64,000 bases of DNA from Prado023 sp963818445. Lineage in GTDB: Bacteria > Actinomycetota > Actinomycetes > S36-B12 > CAIYMF01. The notes beneath the pieces are model-generated. The model was given only the letters and a program-made list of their open reading frames with translations. It searched no databases and had not been told where the DNA came from. Each line of letters begins with the position of its first letter. Position 1 is the first letter of the stretch. Of the stretch, positions 44,105-53,117 are shown piece by piece. Both the position numbers and the translations under genes were made by a program. The stretch lies in the NCBI GenBank assembly GCA_963818445.1, contig CAWFSG010000010.1:154935-218934 (forward strand), in the 5' to 3' direction.

Positions 44105-44967
44105 GCACCCCGCTGCTGGCCGCCGCGCTGCTCGCCGCCCTCACGGCGGCCCTCGCGCTGCTCCCGGGAGGACGAACCGATTCCGGTTGGCGCTCGGGCA
44201 CCCCGTCCCCTGGCCCGCGAACCGATGCGCCCGGTCGGCCGGTCGGCCGGCGGGTCCGTGGGTCGGGTGGGTCCGGTGGACCCGGTTCCGTTGGGCACGT
44301 GACCCGACCTCGGTCCCTGCGTGACACCGATCCGGGACCGCCACGTGGACCAGGTTCCAGCCCTGGGTCCCTGCTGACTCCCGTGACGGTGCGGGCCGTC
44401 AGTGCCGTTGCCGGCGCGGCGGTGTGGCTGCTCCTCGGTGGGCCCGTGGGTGGCGTCCTGGGCGTGGTGGTGGCGTTGGTCCTGCCGCTGTGGATCGCCC
44501 GTCTCGAGCCGGCGCGAGCGCGCCGTGAACGTCTCGAGCTCGTGCGCAGTGCGCCCCTGGTCGCTGACCTGCTCGCCGCGGCGCTCGTGGCCGGGGTACC
44601 GGTGGAGCACGCGATCCCGGTTGTGGCGCGCGCGATCGGGGGCCCGACGGGCGAGGCCCTGATCGGCGTCCACCGCCGGGTCGAGCTCGGCGAGCCCATG
44701 GCTCGGGCCTGGGCGGGGTTGACACAGGCTCCCGGCCTTGGAGGTGTGGCCCGGGCGGTGGCCCGGTCCAGCCGCACCGGTGCGCCCCTGGCTGACCTAC
44801 TCGCGCAGGCGGCCGAGGACCTGCGGACGCAGGCCTCCGCGGTCGCGCTGGCCGAGGTGCGTGCCACCGGCGTGCGCGCGGTCCTGCCCCTGGGATTGTG
44901 CCTGCTGCCGGCGTTCGCGCTGCTCGGGATCGCCCCCATCGTCGGCGGCCTGCTGCCCGCGCTGTGA
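44101..44967 (+). CDS. tadC: TadC-like type II secretion F-domain protein
   Basis: 288 residues. After a short N-terminal helix comes an unusual Gly/Pro/Arg/Ser-rich segment of about 65 residues (roughly 28-92), then a second helix pair and the T2SSF domain (APLVADLLAAALVAGVPVEHAIP, ARSSRTGAPLADLLAQAAEDLRTQA) and two terminal helices. Partner of TadB in the pilus platform. The low-complexity insert is encoded by DNA with GGTC/GGGT repeats and may vary between strains. Confidence 0.9.
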   Translation: MSTPLLAAALLAALTAALALLPGGRTDSGWRSGTPSPGPRTDAPGRPVGRRVRGSGGSGGPGSVGHVTRPRSLRDTDPGPPRGPGSSPGSLLTPVTVRAVSAVAGAAVWLLLGGPVGGVLGVVVALVLPLWIARLEPARARRERLELVRSAPLVADLLAAALVAGVPVEHAIPVVARAIGGPTGEALIGVHRRVELGEPMARAWAGLTQAPGLGGVARAVARSSRTGAPLADLLAQAAEDLRTQASAVALAEVRATGVRAVLPLGLCLLPAFALLGIAPIVGGLLPAL

Positions 44968-44978
44968 CCGTCCGGCGG

Positions 44979-44987
44979 TTGTCCACA
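44979..44987 (+). promoter_or_regulatory. Isolated perfect DnaA-box sequence
   Basis: TTGTCCACA, the GC-rich actinobacterial DnaA box consensus, in the gap between tadC and the pilin gene. A single box has weak meaning. Confidence 0.3.
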
Positions 44988-45041
44988 GATTGTCCTGGAC
45001 GGGGTTCACGGATCCCGCAACTCGCGACAGGGTTGGGCCAG

Positions 45042-45058
45042 CCACCCAGGGAGGGTGG
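45042..45058 (+). promoter_or_regulatory. Hairpin upstream of the pilin-like gene
   Basis: A 6-bp stem (45042-45047 with 45053-45058) with loop AGGGA, 32 bases before the pilin start. It separates the platform genes from the pilin-like genes and could attenuate or protect mRNA so that pilins are made in greater amount. Confidence 0.35.
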
Positions 45059-45090
45059 TTCCGGGGGACCGGGGGAACGGGGGTAGTCAG

Positions 45091-45270
45091 ATGAACGAGC
45101 TCGTTGTGCGGATGCGGGACGAGGACAAGGGGATGAGCACGGCGGAGTACGCGGTGGGCACGGTCGCGGTGTGCGGCCTCGGGGGGGTGCTGATCAAGTT
45201 GCTGAGCAGCGAGAAGTTCGCCGACCTGCTGTGGCAGGTGATCTCGACCGCGTTCTCCTTCCTCTTCTGA
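45091..45270 (+). CDS. DUF4244 Flp-pilin-like small protein
   Basis: 59 residues. A short charged leader (MNELVVRMRDEDKGMS) is followed by TAEYAVGTVAVCGLGGVLIKLL, matching the prepilin pattern Gly-x-(S/T)-x-x-E-Y of Flp pilins with the conserved Glu at +5. It is the likely major pilin of the Tad system, cleaved by a prepilin peptidase not encoded here. Stop overlaps TadE (TGATG). Confidence 0.88.
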   Translation: MNELVVRMRDEDKGMSTAEYAVGTVAVCGLGGVLIKLLSSEKFADLLWQVISTAFSFLF

Positions 45271-45653
45271 TGGATGCTCGGAAGGTCGGGTGGCGGCTTC
45301 GGGCCGCCACCCGGTCCGAGTCCGGGATGGTCACCGCGGAGATGGCGTTGGCGATCCCGGCGCTGATGGCCGTGGTGGTGGCGCTGGCGTGGTTGCTCAG
45401 CCTCGGGGCCACTCAGGGCCTGGTCGCCCAGGCGGCCCGTGAGGGGGCCCGGGCCGCGGCCCGTGGGGAGTCGGCAGCTTCTGTCCGGGCGGCAGCCCAG
45501 CTGGTGGCTCCGGAGGCAGCGGTGACGGTCCGGCGTTCCGGGAGGACGGTGTCGGTCACCGCCGCAGTGACACGCACTCCGCCGATCAGGTTCCTGCGCC
45601 CGTTGCGTCGCGAGGTGCGTGCATCGGCCACCAGCTGGCGGGAGGACTCGTGA
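45270..45653 (+). CDS. tadE: TadE family pseudopilin
   Basis: 127 residues. The processing-type motif is SGMVTAEMALAIPALMAVVVAL, giving an N-terminal hydrophobic helix with Glu at +5 after a 20-residue basic leader, and a small extracytoplasmic domain. Minor pilin of the Tad system. Overlaps the DUF4244 stop and, with GTGA, the next gene. Confidence 0.9.
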   Translation: MDARKVGWRLRAATRSESGMVTAEMALAIPALMAVVVALAWLLSLGATQGLVAQAAREGARAAARGESAASVRAAAQLVAPEAAVTVRRSGRTVSVTAAVTRTPPIRFLRPLRREVRASATSWREDS

Positions 45654-46132
45654 TCGAGCGACGACGGGGCGCTCGATCACGGGCCGCCTCCCGGCTTCGA
45701 CCGGCTGCTCGGCGGGGGCCCTGCCGGCCGGGTCGTTCCAGCGACAACGGGTCCGCCCGCTGGCAGCGCGACGACCGGGGCTCAGCCAGCGTGCTCGTCG
45801 CGCTGTGGAGCGTGGTGCTGACGATGCTGGTCGCCGCAGGCGTCGCCCTGGGCAGCGCGCTCGCGGCACGCGAGGCCGTCGCTGCCGCGGCGGACCTCGC
45901 CGCACTGGCCGGCGCATCGGCGACTCTGACCGAACCGGCCACGGCCTGCACGCACGCCGCGACGATTGCCCGTGAGAACGGTGCGACTCTGACCGACTGC
46001 CGGGTCGGCGGCACCGGGGTGTGGGTTGTGGCCCAGGCGCCGGCTCCGCCACCGGTGCAGTGGCTGCTGCCCGGCCGACGTGCCCATCTGCGTGCACGTG
46101 CCCATGCCGAGCTGACGGCAGAGGACCCGTGA
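45650..46132 (+). CDS. TadE-like secretion-neighbourhood protein
   Basis: 160 residues. A 40-residue basic leader precedes DDRGSASVLVALWSVVLTMLVAAGVALG, a helix with pilin-like features, and a compact outer domain with two cysteines (ATACTHAATIA, TLTDCRVGG). Matches the Rv3654c-type family found only beside actinobacterial Tad genes. Last gene of the operon and convergent with the helicase. Confidence 0.85.
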   Translation: MIERRRGARSRAASRLRPAARRGPCRPGRSSDNGSARWQRDDRGSASVLVALWSVVLTMLVAAGVALGSALAAREAVAAAADLAALAGASATLTEPATACTHAATIARENGATLTDCRVGGTGVWVVAQAPAPPPVQWLLPGRRAHLRARAHAELTAEDP

Positions 46133-46168
46133 ACCGCCCCACTCGCAGGAACCTGGTCGAGCCGGCGG

Positions 46169-48811
46169 TCACGTCGCCCCGGACATGCGCTCCTGGAGCA
46201 GGACCCGTGCCAGGCGCAGCGCGGCCGCCTTGTCGAGGGGCTCGTTGCCGTTGCCGCACTTGGGTGACTGCACGCACGCCGGGCAGCCCGTCGCGCACGG
46301 GCAGCGGCCGATCGCCTCGCTGGTCGCCGTCAGCCACTCGACGGCCCGGTGGTAGCCACGCTCGGCGAACCCAGCTCCTCCCGGGTGGCCGTCGTGCACG
46401 ACGATCACCGCCTGACCGGTCTGCGGGTGCCGCGCGGTCGAGACACCTCCGAGGTCCCAGCGGTCGCACGTGGCCAGCAGCGGCAGGATCCCGATCGACG
46501 CGTGCTCGAGCGCGTGGACGGCCCCCGGGACATCGGCCGCGTCGACGTCGGCCTCCCGCAGGACCTCGTCGGGGATCGACCACCACATCGCCACGGTCTG
46601 CAGGCTCATCGGGGGCAGGTCGAGGAGGTGCTCGGCCAGGACCTGGCCCGACGGCCAGCGACGCACGAGGTAGGACGTCACCTGGCGGGTCACCACGACC
46701 TCACCGCACGTCACGTCCACCCGGCCCCAGCGGGTCGTGTCGCGGACGGCCTCGAACGCGACGTCCGCCGTGCTCCGGGCGTGGGTGCTCAGGTCGGTGA
46801 TGGTGGGTGCCGCGCTGGCCACCCGCGCGTCGAGGTCGAGGGTCCAGGACCTCGAATGCCGAGCCCTGATGGACGTACAGCGCCCCCTCGTGGACCGCCG
46901 AGGGCGCAGTCGCCGGGTCGACTGTCCCCAACAGGCGGCCAGTGCCCTCCTCGACGACCCGGACCGGTCCACCCGAGGCCCCTCGCAGGTCCACGAGGTC
47001 CACGGCACGCGAGGAGTCGGTCCAGTACCAGCCGTCACGCCGTCGGCGCAGCAGCCCTCGGTCGCCCAGCACGCTGCACAGGTGCGGGGCCCCGGGGCCG
47101 AACCACTGCTCGAGGTCGGCATCGATCAGCGGGGACTCGGCGGCGGCCGCACACAGGTGCCCTGCCAGCACGTAGGGGTTCTCGGGGTCCATCACGCTGG
47201 CCTCGACCGGACGGCCGGTCAGGGTCTCCGGATGGCTGACGACGTACTGGTCGAGGGGGTCCTCCCGGGCGATCAGGACAGCCAGGGCGGATCCGCCGCG
47301 GCGGCCAGCCCGACCCACCTGCTGCCAGAACGACGATCGGGTCCCGGGCCAGCCCACGAGCAGCACGGCGTCCAGCCCGCTGATGTCGATCCCGAGCTCC
47401 AGGGCGTTGGTGGCGGCCAGGCCCAGCAGCCGTCCGGAGCGCAGGTCGGCCTCCAGCGCCCGGCGCTCCTCGGGCAGGTACCCACCGCGGTAGGCGCGCA
47501 CCCGGTCACCGTTCACGGCACGCTCCCGGACCGACGTGGCCAGGATCTCCACGGCCCGTCGCGACCGCGCGAAGGTCAGCGTCGAGGTGCCCTGGTCCAC
47601 GAGCTGACCCATGAGGTCGGCCGCTTCGGTGAGGGTTCCGCGGAACCCCGGGACCGGTTGGTCCGGGTCGCTTGGCAGGTCCACGCCGGTCGTGGTGGCT
47701 GGGGTCGATCGGCCTGGTCCTTCCGGTCGGCCCGCCTCACCGGGCCTTCTGTGGGATCCGTAGGCGCGCCCAGCCCGCGGGGGTTCCACAGGACGATGTC
47801 GACAGCTCCACGGGCACTGTCGTCCACGTCGACGACCTGCGCCTCGACCCCCAGCAGGCGGGCGGCCGTGGGTCGAGGGTCGGCCACTGTGGCCGAGGCG
47901 GCGATGAAGGTGGGCGCTGCCCCGTGCAGGGCAGCCACGCGGCGCAGCCGTCGCAGGACGAGGGCCACGTGCGATCCGAAGACGCCCCGGTAGGTGTGCG
48001 CCTCGTCGACGATGACGAACTGCAGGCTGCGCAGGAACGCCCGCCACGCATCGTGGCGCGGGAGGATCCCTCGGTGCAGCATGTCCGGGTTGGTCACGAC
48101 CCACCGCGCATGCGCCCTGGCCCAGGCCCGTTGCTCGTCGGGGGTGTCCCCGTCGACGGCGGCCGCGCGCAGGCCGGGGAGGCCCAGCGCGCTCAGCCCG
48201 GCGAGCTGGTCATGGGCCAGGGCCTTGGTCGGGCTCAGGTACAGGACCGTCGGGCCGCGGCGTCCGGCACCCTCGGGCTCGGCGAGCGCCACGGTCAGCG
48301 CCGGCATCCCGAAGGCGGCCGACTTGCCGGAGGCCGTCCCGGTCGCGACGAGCACGTGCTGGCCCGACCACGCCAGGTCGGCAGTGCGGACCTGGTGGCG
48401 CCACGGCCGGTCGATCCCGCGCTGCTCGTAGGCGCTTCGGACGTCCGGGTTCACCCAGGGCGGCCAGTCCGAGGTGCGCCCGTCCCGGGCCGGGAGGCTG
48501 ATGCACCCGACGGAGCGTGGGTCCGCGGCAAGCCGCCCCGCGATGGCCGTGATGCCCGCCGTTGGGCCTCCCGCCACCGCCGATCGGTCCACGAGCCCAG
48601 CGGCGGCTGCCACGCCCGCCGGCCGGGAACCCGCAGTCGACCGGGTTCCGGCACCCTCAGCGTCCGGTAGCCCGGGCCCCAGGTCACCTGCGCCGTGCGT
48701 GCTCGTCGCCACCGGACCATCCTGCCCCGACGGCTGCCCAGCTGCGTCCCCGCCACCTCGGGCTGCCCGACCCTCCTCACGCTCCCGGCCCCGACCACCC
48801 TGAACCATCAA
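46169..48811 (-). CDS. DEAD/DEAH helicase with C-terminal DUF1998 (two apparent frameshifts)
   Basis: About 880 residues. Motif I ATGTASGKSAAF, motif II VDEAH, SATVAD, and in domain 2 LELGIDISGLDAVLL with QQVGRAGRRG; the C-terminal DUF1998 has a four-Cys site (CPCATGCPACVQSPKCG). Family includes B. subtilis MrfA, which repairs mitomycin damage, and Rv3649. Frame changes at the C run 47701-47704 and at about 46840-46842 (one base each) break it into three reading frames. Start is ATG 48811 or a downstream GTG. Divergent from bldG, as in S. coelicolor. Confidence 0.9.
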
Positions 48812-48897
48812 CTCCCGCGACCGCGTCGCGCCACCGGATGCCCGGCCACACGCGGCGCGTGTGCCAGAGTTGGCGGCAGACCACGACAGGAGGCGGC

Positions 48898-49233
48898 ATG
48901 GAGCTGCAGTTGGCCACGCGCCATGAGGGTGATGTCTCGGTAGTCAGCGCACGGGGCGAGGTCGACGTGTTCACCGCCCCGGACCTGGACACCGAGCTCG
49001 ACGGCCTCATCGCCGCCGGGAGCTCCCGGCTCGTCGTCGACCTCTCCGATGTGGCGTTCCTGGATTCCACCGGGCTCGGGGTGCTCGTCAAGGCGCTCAA
49101 GCATGCGCGGGAAGCCGGTGGATGGCTGCATCTGGTGGTCACCAGCGACCGCATCCGCAAGATCTTCGAGATCACCGGTCTCGACGCCTCGATCCCCATC
49201 TTCGACACGGCACAGGACGCGATCACAGGCTGA
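48898..49233 (+). CDS. bldG: Anti-sigma factor antagonist BldG
   Basis: 111-residue STAS-domain protein. Ser57 in FLDSTGLGVLVKALK aligns with the phosphorylated serine of BldG/SpoIIAA. Strand and helix pattern (VSARGEVDVFTAPDLDTEL, IRKIFEITGLD) is close to Streptomyces BldG, a regulator of development and antibiotic production. A GGAGG at about 48889-48893 sets the ATG. Followed by an anti-sigma-like gene and divergent from the helicase, exactly as in S. coelicolor SCO3550-SCO3548. Confidence 0.9.
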   Translation: MELQLATRHEGDVSVVSARGEVDVFTAPDLDTELDGLIAAGSSRLVVDLSDVAFLDSTGLGVLVKALKHAREAGGWLHLVVTSDRIRKIFEITGLDASIPIFDTAQDAITG

Positions 49234-49313
49234 CGGGCGCGGTAGCCCGGGGGGTGTACAACGGACATCTACAGGTTGGGGCGCATGGCTTCGACCAGTC
49301 AGGAGGGGCCCTG

Positions 49314-49706
49314 ATGGCAACGGCGACGCTGACGATCCCCCCGCAGGCCGAGCAGGTGCGCACGGCCCGACTGGTCACGACCGCTGCTGCCCGCCGGTGC
49401 GGGGTCTCCGAGGACCGCATCGACGAGATCCGCCTGGCCGTCGGTGAGGTCATCGCCCGATCGGTGCTGCGCCAGCAGCGTGCCGGCCTGCCCGACCCGG
49501 TGGTGGTCGACATCACCGACGACGACGAGCTGTTCACCGTGCGGGTCCACGAGGCGACCACGCCCGACTTCGGCGACGAGGACGGCGGGTTGGCGCTGTC
49601 CGTTGCCAGCGCGCTGTCCTTCGAGTGCGATGTCCGCGCCGCGGGCTCCGGGTGCGAGATCCGGATGGCCTGGCCGGTCGCCGACGACCTGCTGGGCATC
49701 GAGTAG
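49314..49706 (+). CDS. ATP-binding anti-sigma-like protein (BldG partner)
   Basis: 130 residues with a GHKL/HATPase outline. The N-box (RIDEIRLAVGEVIARSV) has Arg49 in place of the usual Mg-binding Asn, so kinase activity is doubtful; the ATP lid GDEDGGLALSVASAL is present in reduced form. It probably binds BldG and one or more sigma factors. RBS AGGAGG at 49301-49306. Matches the second gene of the bldG locus. Confidence 0.82.
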   Translation: MATATLTIPPQAEQVRTARLVTTAAARRCGVSEDRIDEIRLAVGEVIARSVLRQQRAGLPDPVVVDITDDDELFTVRVHEATTPDFGDEDGGLALSVASALSFECDVRAAGSGCEIRMAWPVADDLLGIE

Positions 49707-50086
49707 CACCAGCGTCCCGCACGGGCCCGGCCCGGCAGCGACTGCCGAGGCCGACTGATCGCGAGGCCTCAGCGCCCTTGGCCCGGGCCGGCCCTCGTGG
49801 CGCCCGGTTCACCCCGCAGCCCCTGCCCTGCGGACCTCCTTGAGCGGTCAACTGACTCGGCCCTGTGACGCGCACCTGTCCGGATTGCACAGGTTTCGCC
49901 CCGCGGCGATTCCTTCGATGGCGTCGGGAAAGCGCGATCTCAGGGGGCGTGTGACCGCGACCACAGCGCGGCCCTACACTGCCGCACACCTGATGCTGCC
50001 CGGGTCGGCCTGACCTGGTCCGGGCGTGCGTCAGACGTGAGGTCCTGACCTAGGCCACCGACCCACCCACGCGAGGAGACGCCCGG
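49707..50086. other. 380-base intergenic region before hppA
   Basis: No ORF or RNA is recognised. A small hairpin (49874-49879 with 49889-49894, ACCTGT/ACAGGT) is followed by TTTCG and might end the bldG transcript. A GAGGAGA box at 50075-50081 is the hppA ribosome binding site. Confidence 0.4.
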
Positions 50087-52564
50087 ATGCGCACCGAGAT
50101 CGCGACAGTCACCCTGGACTCCGCAGACATGCTGATCGTCGGGGTGGTTGCCGCGATCGGGCTGGCCGCCCTCGGCGTGGCGTGGATCCTGTCCCGGGAG
50201 GTGCTCGCGGCTCCTGCGGGCACCGCGAAGATGCAGGAGATCGCCGCGGCGATCCAGGAGGGTGCCTCGGCGTACCTGAGCCGGCAGTTCCGCACGCTCA
50301 GCGTGTTCGCCGTCCTGGTCTTCTTCCTGCTGTTCCTGCTGCCCGCCTCGACCACGTCCGAGCGGATCGGCCGCTCCCTGTTCTTCATCGTCGGCGCGGT
50401 GTTCTCCGCCACGACGGGCTACTTCGGCATGTGGCTGGCGGTCCGGGGCAACGTGCGCGTCGCCGCGGCCGCACGGGACTCCGGTGAGCAGCAGGCGATG
50501 CGCATCGCCTTCCGGACCGGTGGCGTGGCCGGGATGTTCACCGTCGGACTGGGCCTGTTCGGCGCGGCGCTCGTGGTGCTGGTCTACAAGGGCGAGGCGC
50601 CCAAGGTGCTTGAGGGCTTCGGCTTCGGCGCTGCCCTGCTGGCCATGTTCATGCGCGTCGGCGGCGGCATCTTCACCAAGGCCGCGGACGTCGGTGCCGA
50701 CCTGGTCGGCAAGGTCGAGGCCCACATCCCCGAGGACGACCCGCGCAACGCCGCCACCATCGCCGACAACGTGGGCGACAACGTGGGCGACTGCGCCGGC
50801 ATGGCCGCCGACCTGTTCGAGTCCTATGCCGTGACCCTGGTCGCCGCGCTCATCCTCGGCACCACCGCGTTCGGCTCGCTGGGCCTGGTCTTCCCGTTGA
50901 TCGTGCCCGCGCTCGGCGTGGTCACCGCGGTCGTCGGCATCTTCGCCGTGGCGCCCCGCGTCGGGGACCGCTCCGGGATGTCGGCGATCAACCGCGGCTT
51001 CTTCATCTCCGCCGCACTGTCCGCGGTCCTGGTGGTCATCGCCTCGTACGTATTCCTGCCCGACCGCCTGACCCGGGTCACCGGCATCCGCCTGGACGCC
51101 CTGGGCCTGGACGTCGTGAAGGCCGAGTCGTTCAACCCGCGGTTCCTGGCGATCGGCGCCGTGCTGATCGGCATCGTGCTCGCCGCGGCGATCCAGCAGC
51201 TCACCGGCTACTTCACCGAGACCGGTCGGCGGCCCGTGGACGACGTCGCCAAGTCCGCGCTCACCGGTCCGGCCACCGTCATCCTCACCGGCCTGTCCGT
51301 CGGCTTCGAGTCGGCGGTCTACTCCGCCCTGCTGATCGGTGCTGCGGTGTTCGCCGCGTTCTCCCTGGGTGGCGGGTCGGTCGTGCTGAGCCTGTTCGCG
51401 ATCGCCCTGGCCGGCACCGGCCTGCTGACCACGGTCGGCGTCATCGTGTCCATGGACACCTTCGGACCTGTCTCGGACAACGCCCAGGGCATCGCCGAGA
51501 TGTCCGGGGACGTGACCGGCGAGGGCGCGGTCATCCTGACCAAGCTCGACGCCGTGGGCAACACCACCAAGGCCATCACGAAGGGCATCGCGATCGCGAC
51601 CGCCGTGCTGGCTGCGACCGCCCTGTTCGGCGCCTTCCGTGAGGCGGTCGCGGGCGCGGCCCTCTCCGCCGGACAGTCCACGGCCGACGCGATGGGCAAC
51701 CTGGCCCAGCTCGGCCAGTACATGGGCGTGCTGGACGTGGCGAACCCGCGCAACCTGGTCGGCCTGCTGATCGGTGCCGCGGTCGTGTTCCTGTTCTCCG
51801 GCCTGGCGATCAACGCGGTGTCACGCGCGGCGGGAGCGGTCATCTACGAGGTGCGCCGGCAGTTCCGCGACCACCCGGGGATCATGGAGGGCACGGAGAA
51901 GCCCGAGTACGGCAAGGTCGTGGACATCGTCACCCGCGACTCCCTGCGCGAGCTGAGCACGCCGGGCCTGCTGGCGATGCTGACGCCGATCGCCGTCGGG
52001 TTCGGGCTCGGGGTCGGCGCGCTGGGCACGTTCCTGGCCGGCACGATCGCCACCGGCACGCTCATGGCGGTCTTCCTGGCCAACTCCGGCGGTGCCTGGG
52101 ACAACGCGAAGAAGTACGTGGAGGACGGCCACATGGGCGGCAAGAACTCCCCGGCGCATGCGGCCACCGTCATCGGGGACACCGTCGGCGACCCGTTCAA
52201 GGACACCGCCGGCCCGGCCATCAACCCGCTGCTCAAGGTGATGAACCTGGTGGCGCTGCTGATCGCCCCGGCAGTGGTGGCTGTGACCCTGGACGGGCGG
52301 ACCGGGCTGCGGATCGGGATCGCGGTGGGGGCGCTGGCGATCATCGTCGGCTCGCTGATCGCGTCCGGCCGCCACCGTGGCGGTGGCGAGGACCTGATCG
52401 ACAAGATGGCCGACCGGGTCCACGCCGAGTACGAGGACGCGGTCGCCCAGCGCGAGCTGGACGGCGAGACGGGGGCTGGCGGCGCGGCGGGCGAGGGTGC
52501 CCCAGTAGTGACACGATCCGAGCCTGTGGCGACGCCGGAGTCCCCGTCCCAGCCCAGTACGTGA
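50087..52564 (+). CDS. hppA: K+-independent proton-pumping pyrophosphatase
   Basis: 825 residues, about 16 transmembrane helices. The PPi site is marked by FTKAADVGADLVGKVE, ADNVGDNVGDCAGM and DTVGDPFKDTAGPAINPL. GNTTKAITKG has Lys at the position that determines cation dependence; Lys marks the K+-independent H+-pumping class. It makes a proton gradient from the PPi released by biosynthesis. The last 35 residues are a low-complexity tail, and the stop overlaps the next start by GTGA. Confidence 0.94.
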   Translation: MRTEIATVTLDSADMLIVGVVAAIGLAALGVAWILSREVLAAPAGTAKMQEIAAAIQEGASAYLSRQFRTLSVFAVLVFFLLFLLPASTTSERIGRSLFFIVGAVFSATTGYFGMWLAVRGNVRVAAAARDSGEQQAMRIAFRTGGVAGMFTVGLGLFGAALVVLVYKGEAPKVLEGFGFGAALLAMFMRVGGGIFTKAADVGADLVGKVEAHIPEDDPRNAATIADNVGDNVGDCAGMAADLFESYAVTLVAALILGTTAFGSLGLVFPLIVPALGVVTAVVGIFAVAPRVGDRSGMSAINRGFFISAALSAVLVVIASYVFLPDRLTRVTGIRLDALGLDVVKAESFNPRFLAIGAVLIGIVLAAAIQQLTGYFTETGRRPVDDVAKSALTGPATVILTGLSVGFESAVYSALLIGAAVFAAFSLGGGSVVLSLFAIALAGTGLLTTVGVIVSMDTFGPVSDNAQGIAEMSGDVTGEGAVILTKLDAVGNTTKAITKGIAIATAVLAATALFGAFREAVAGAALSAGQSTADAMGNLAQLGQYMGVLDVANPRNLVGLLIGAAVVFLFSGLAINAVSRAAGAVIYEVRRQFRDHPGIMEGTEKPEYGKVVDIVTRDSLRELSTPGLLAMLTPIAVGFGLGVGALGTFLAGTIATGTLMAVFLANSGGAWDNAKKYVEDGHMGGKNSPAHAATVIGDTVGDPFKDTAGPAINPLLKVMNLVALLIAPAVVAVTLDGRTGLRIGIAVGALAIIVGSLIASGRHRGGGEDLIDKMADRVHAEYEDAVAQRELDGETGAGGAAGEGAPVVTRSEPVATPESPSQPST

Positions 52565-52944
52565 TCCTCGGGCTCATGGCCGCCGATCGACGGATCGGGA
52601 TGGTCGCGCCGGCCCGCAACGTCCTGGGTCGCGAGTTCCTCAGTGCGAACCGGCCACGCGTCGAGGAACTGGCCCGGAAGGGCGGGCGGGCCTTCGACCC
52701 CGATGTGCTCTGGTTCCCTGCGGGATCGATGTTCTGGGCCCGCCCCGAGGTGCTGCTTCCCCTCGCCGACCTGGGCCTGACCGCCGAGGACTTCGGTCCG
52801 GAGACGGGCGCAATCGACGGCACGCTCGCCCACGCGGTCGAGCGCTACCTCGGCGTTCTGGCGGCGTCCGACGGACTTGCGGTGATCGAGTCCCAGGACG
52901 TCGATCGCCTGCTTGCTGCTGTTCAACCCAACAGTCTGCGATGA
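52561..52944 (+). pseudogene. RgpF-like glycan-synthesis protein, C-terminal remnant
   Basis: 127 residues matching only the end of rhamnan-synthesis F-like proteins: LGLMAADRRIGMVAPARN near the start, FPAGSMFWARPEVLLPL and IDGTLAHAVERYL. The intact family is several hundred residues longer, and nothing upstream is related because the GTG overlaps the hppA stop. It has no glycan-gene neighbours. Likely a remnant captured downstream of hppA, but it may still be translated as a coupled peptide. Confidence 0.65.
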
Positions 52945-53117
52945 CCTGCAGGATTCGGACATATATCGGCCGGATCGTGCAGGTGAGTGGCCGATCCGTG
53001 GGGATCCGCGCCGCACCACCTCGGGCGACCCCGGACGCGTGGTGCGCCGAGCTGCGTGTGCGCCCCGCAACGCCAGCTCCGGTCCCTGCCTCCCGCTACG
53101 CGGGACACAATGAGGTC

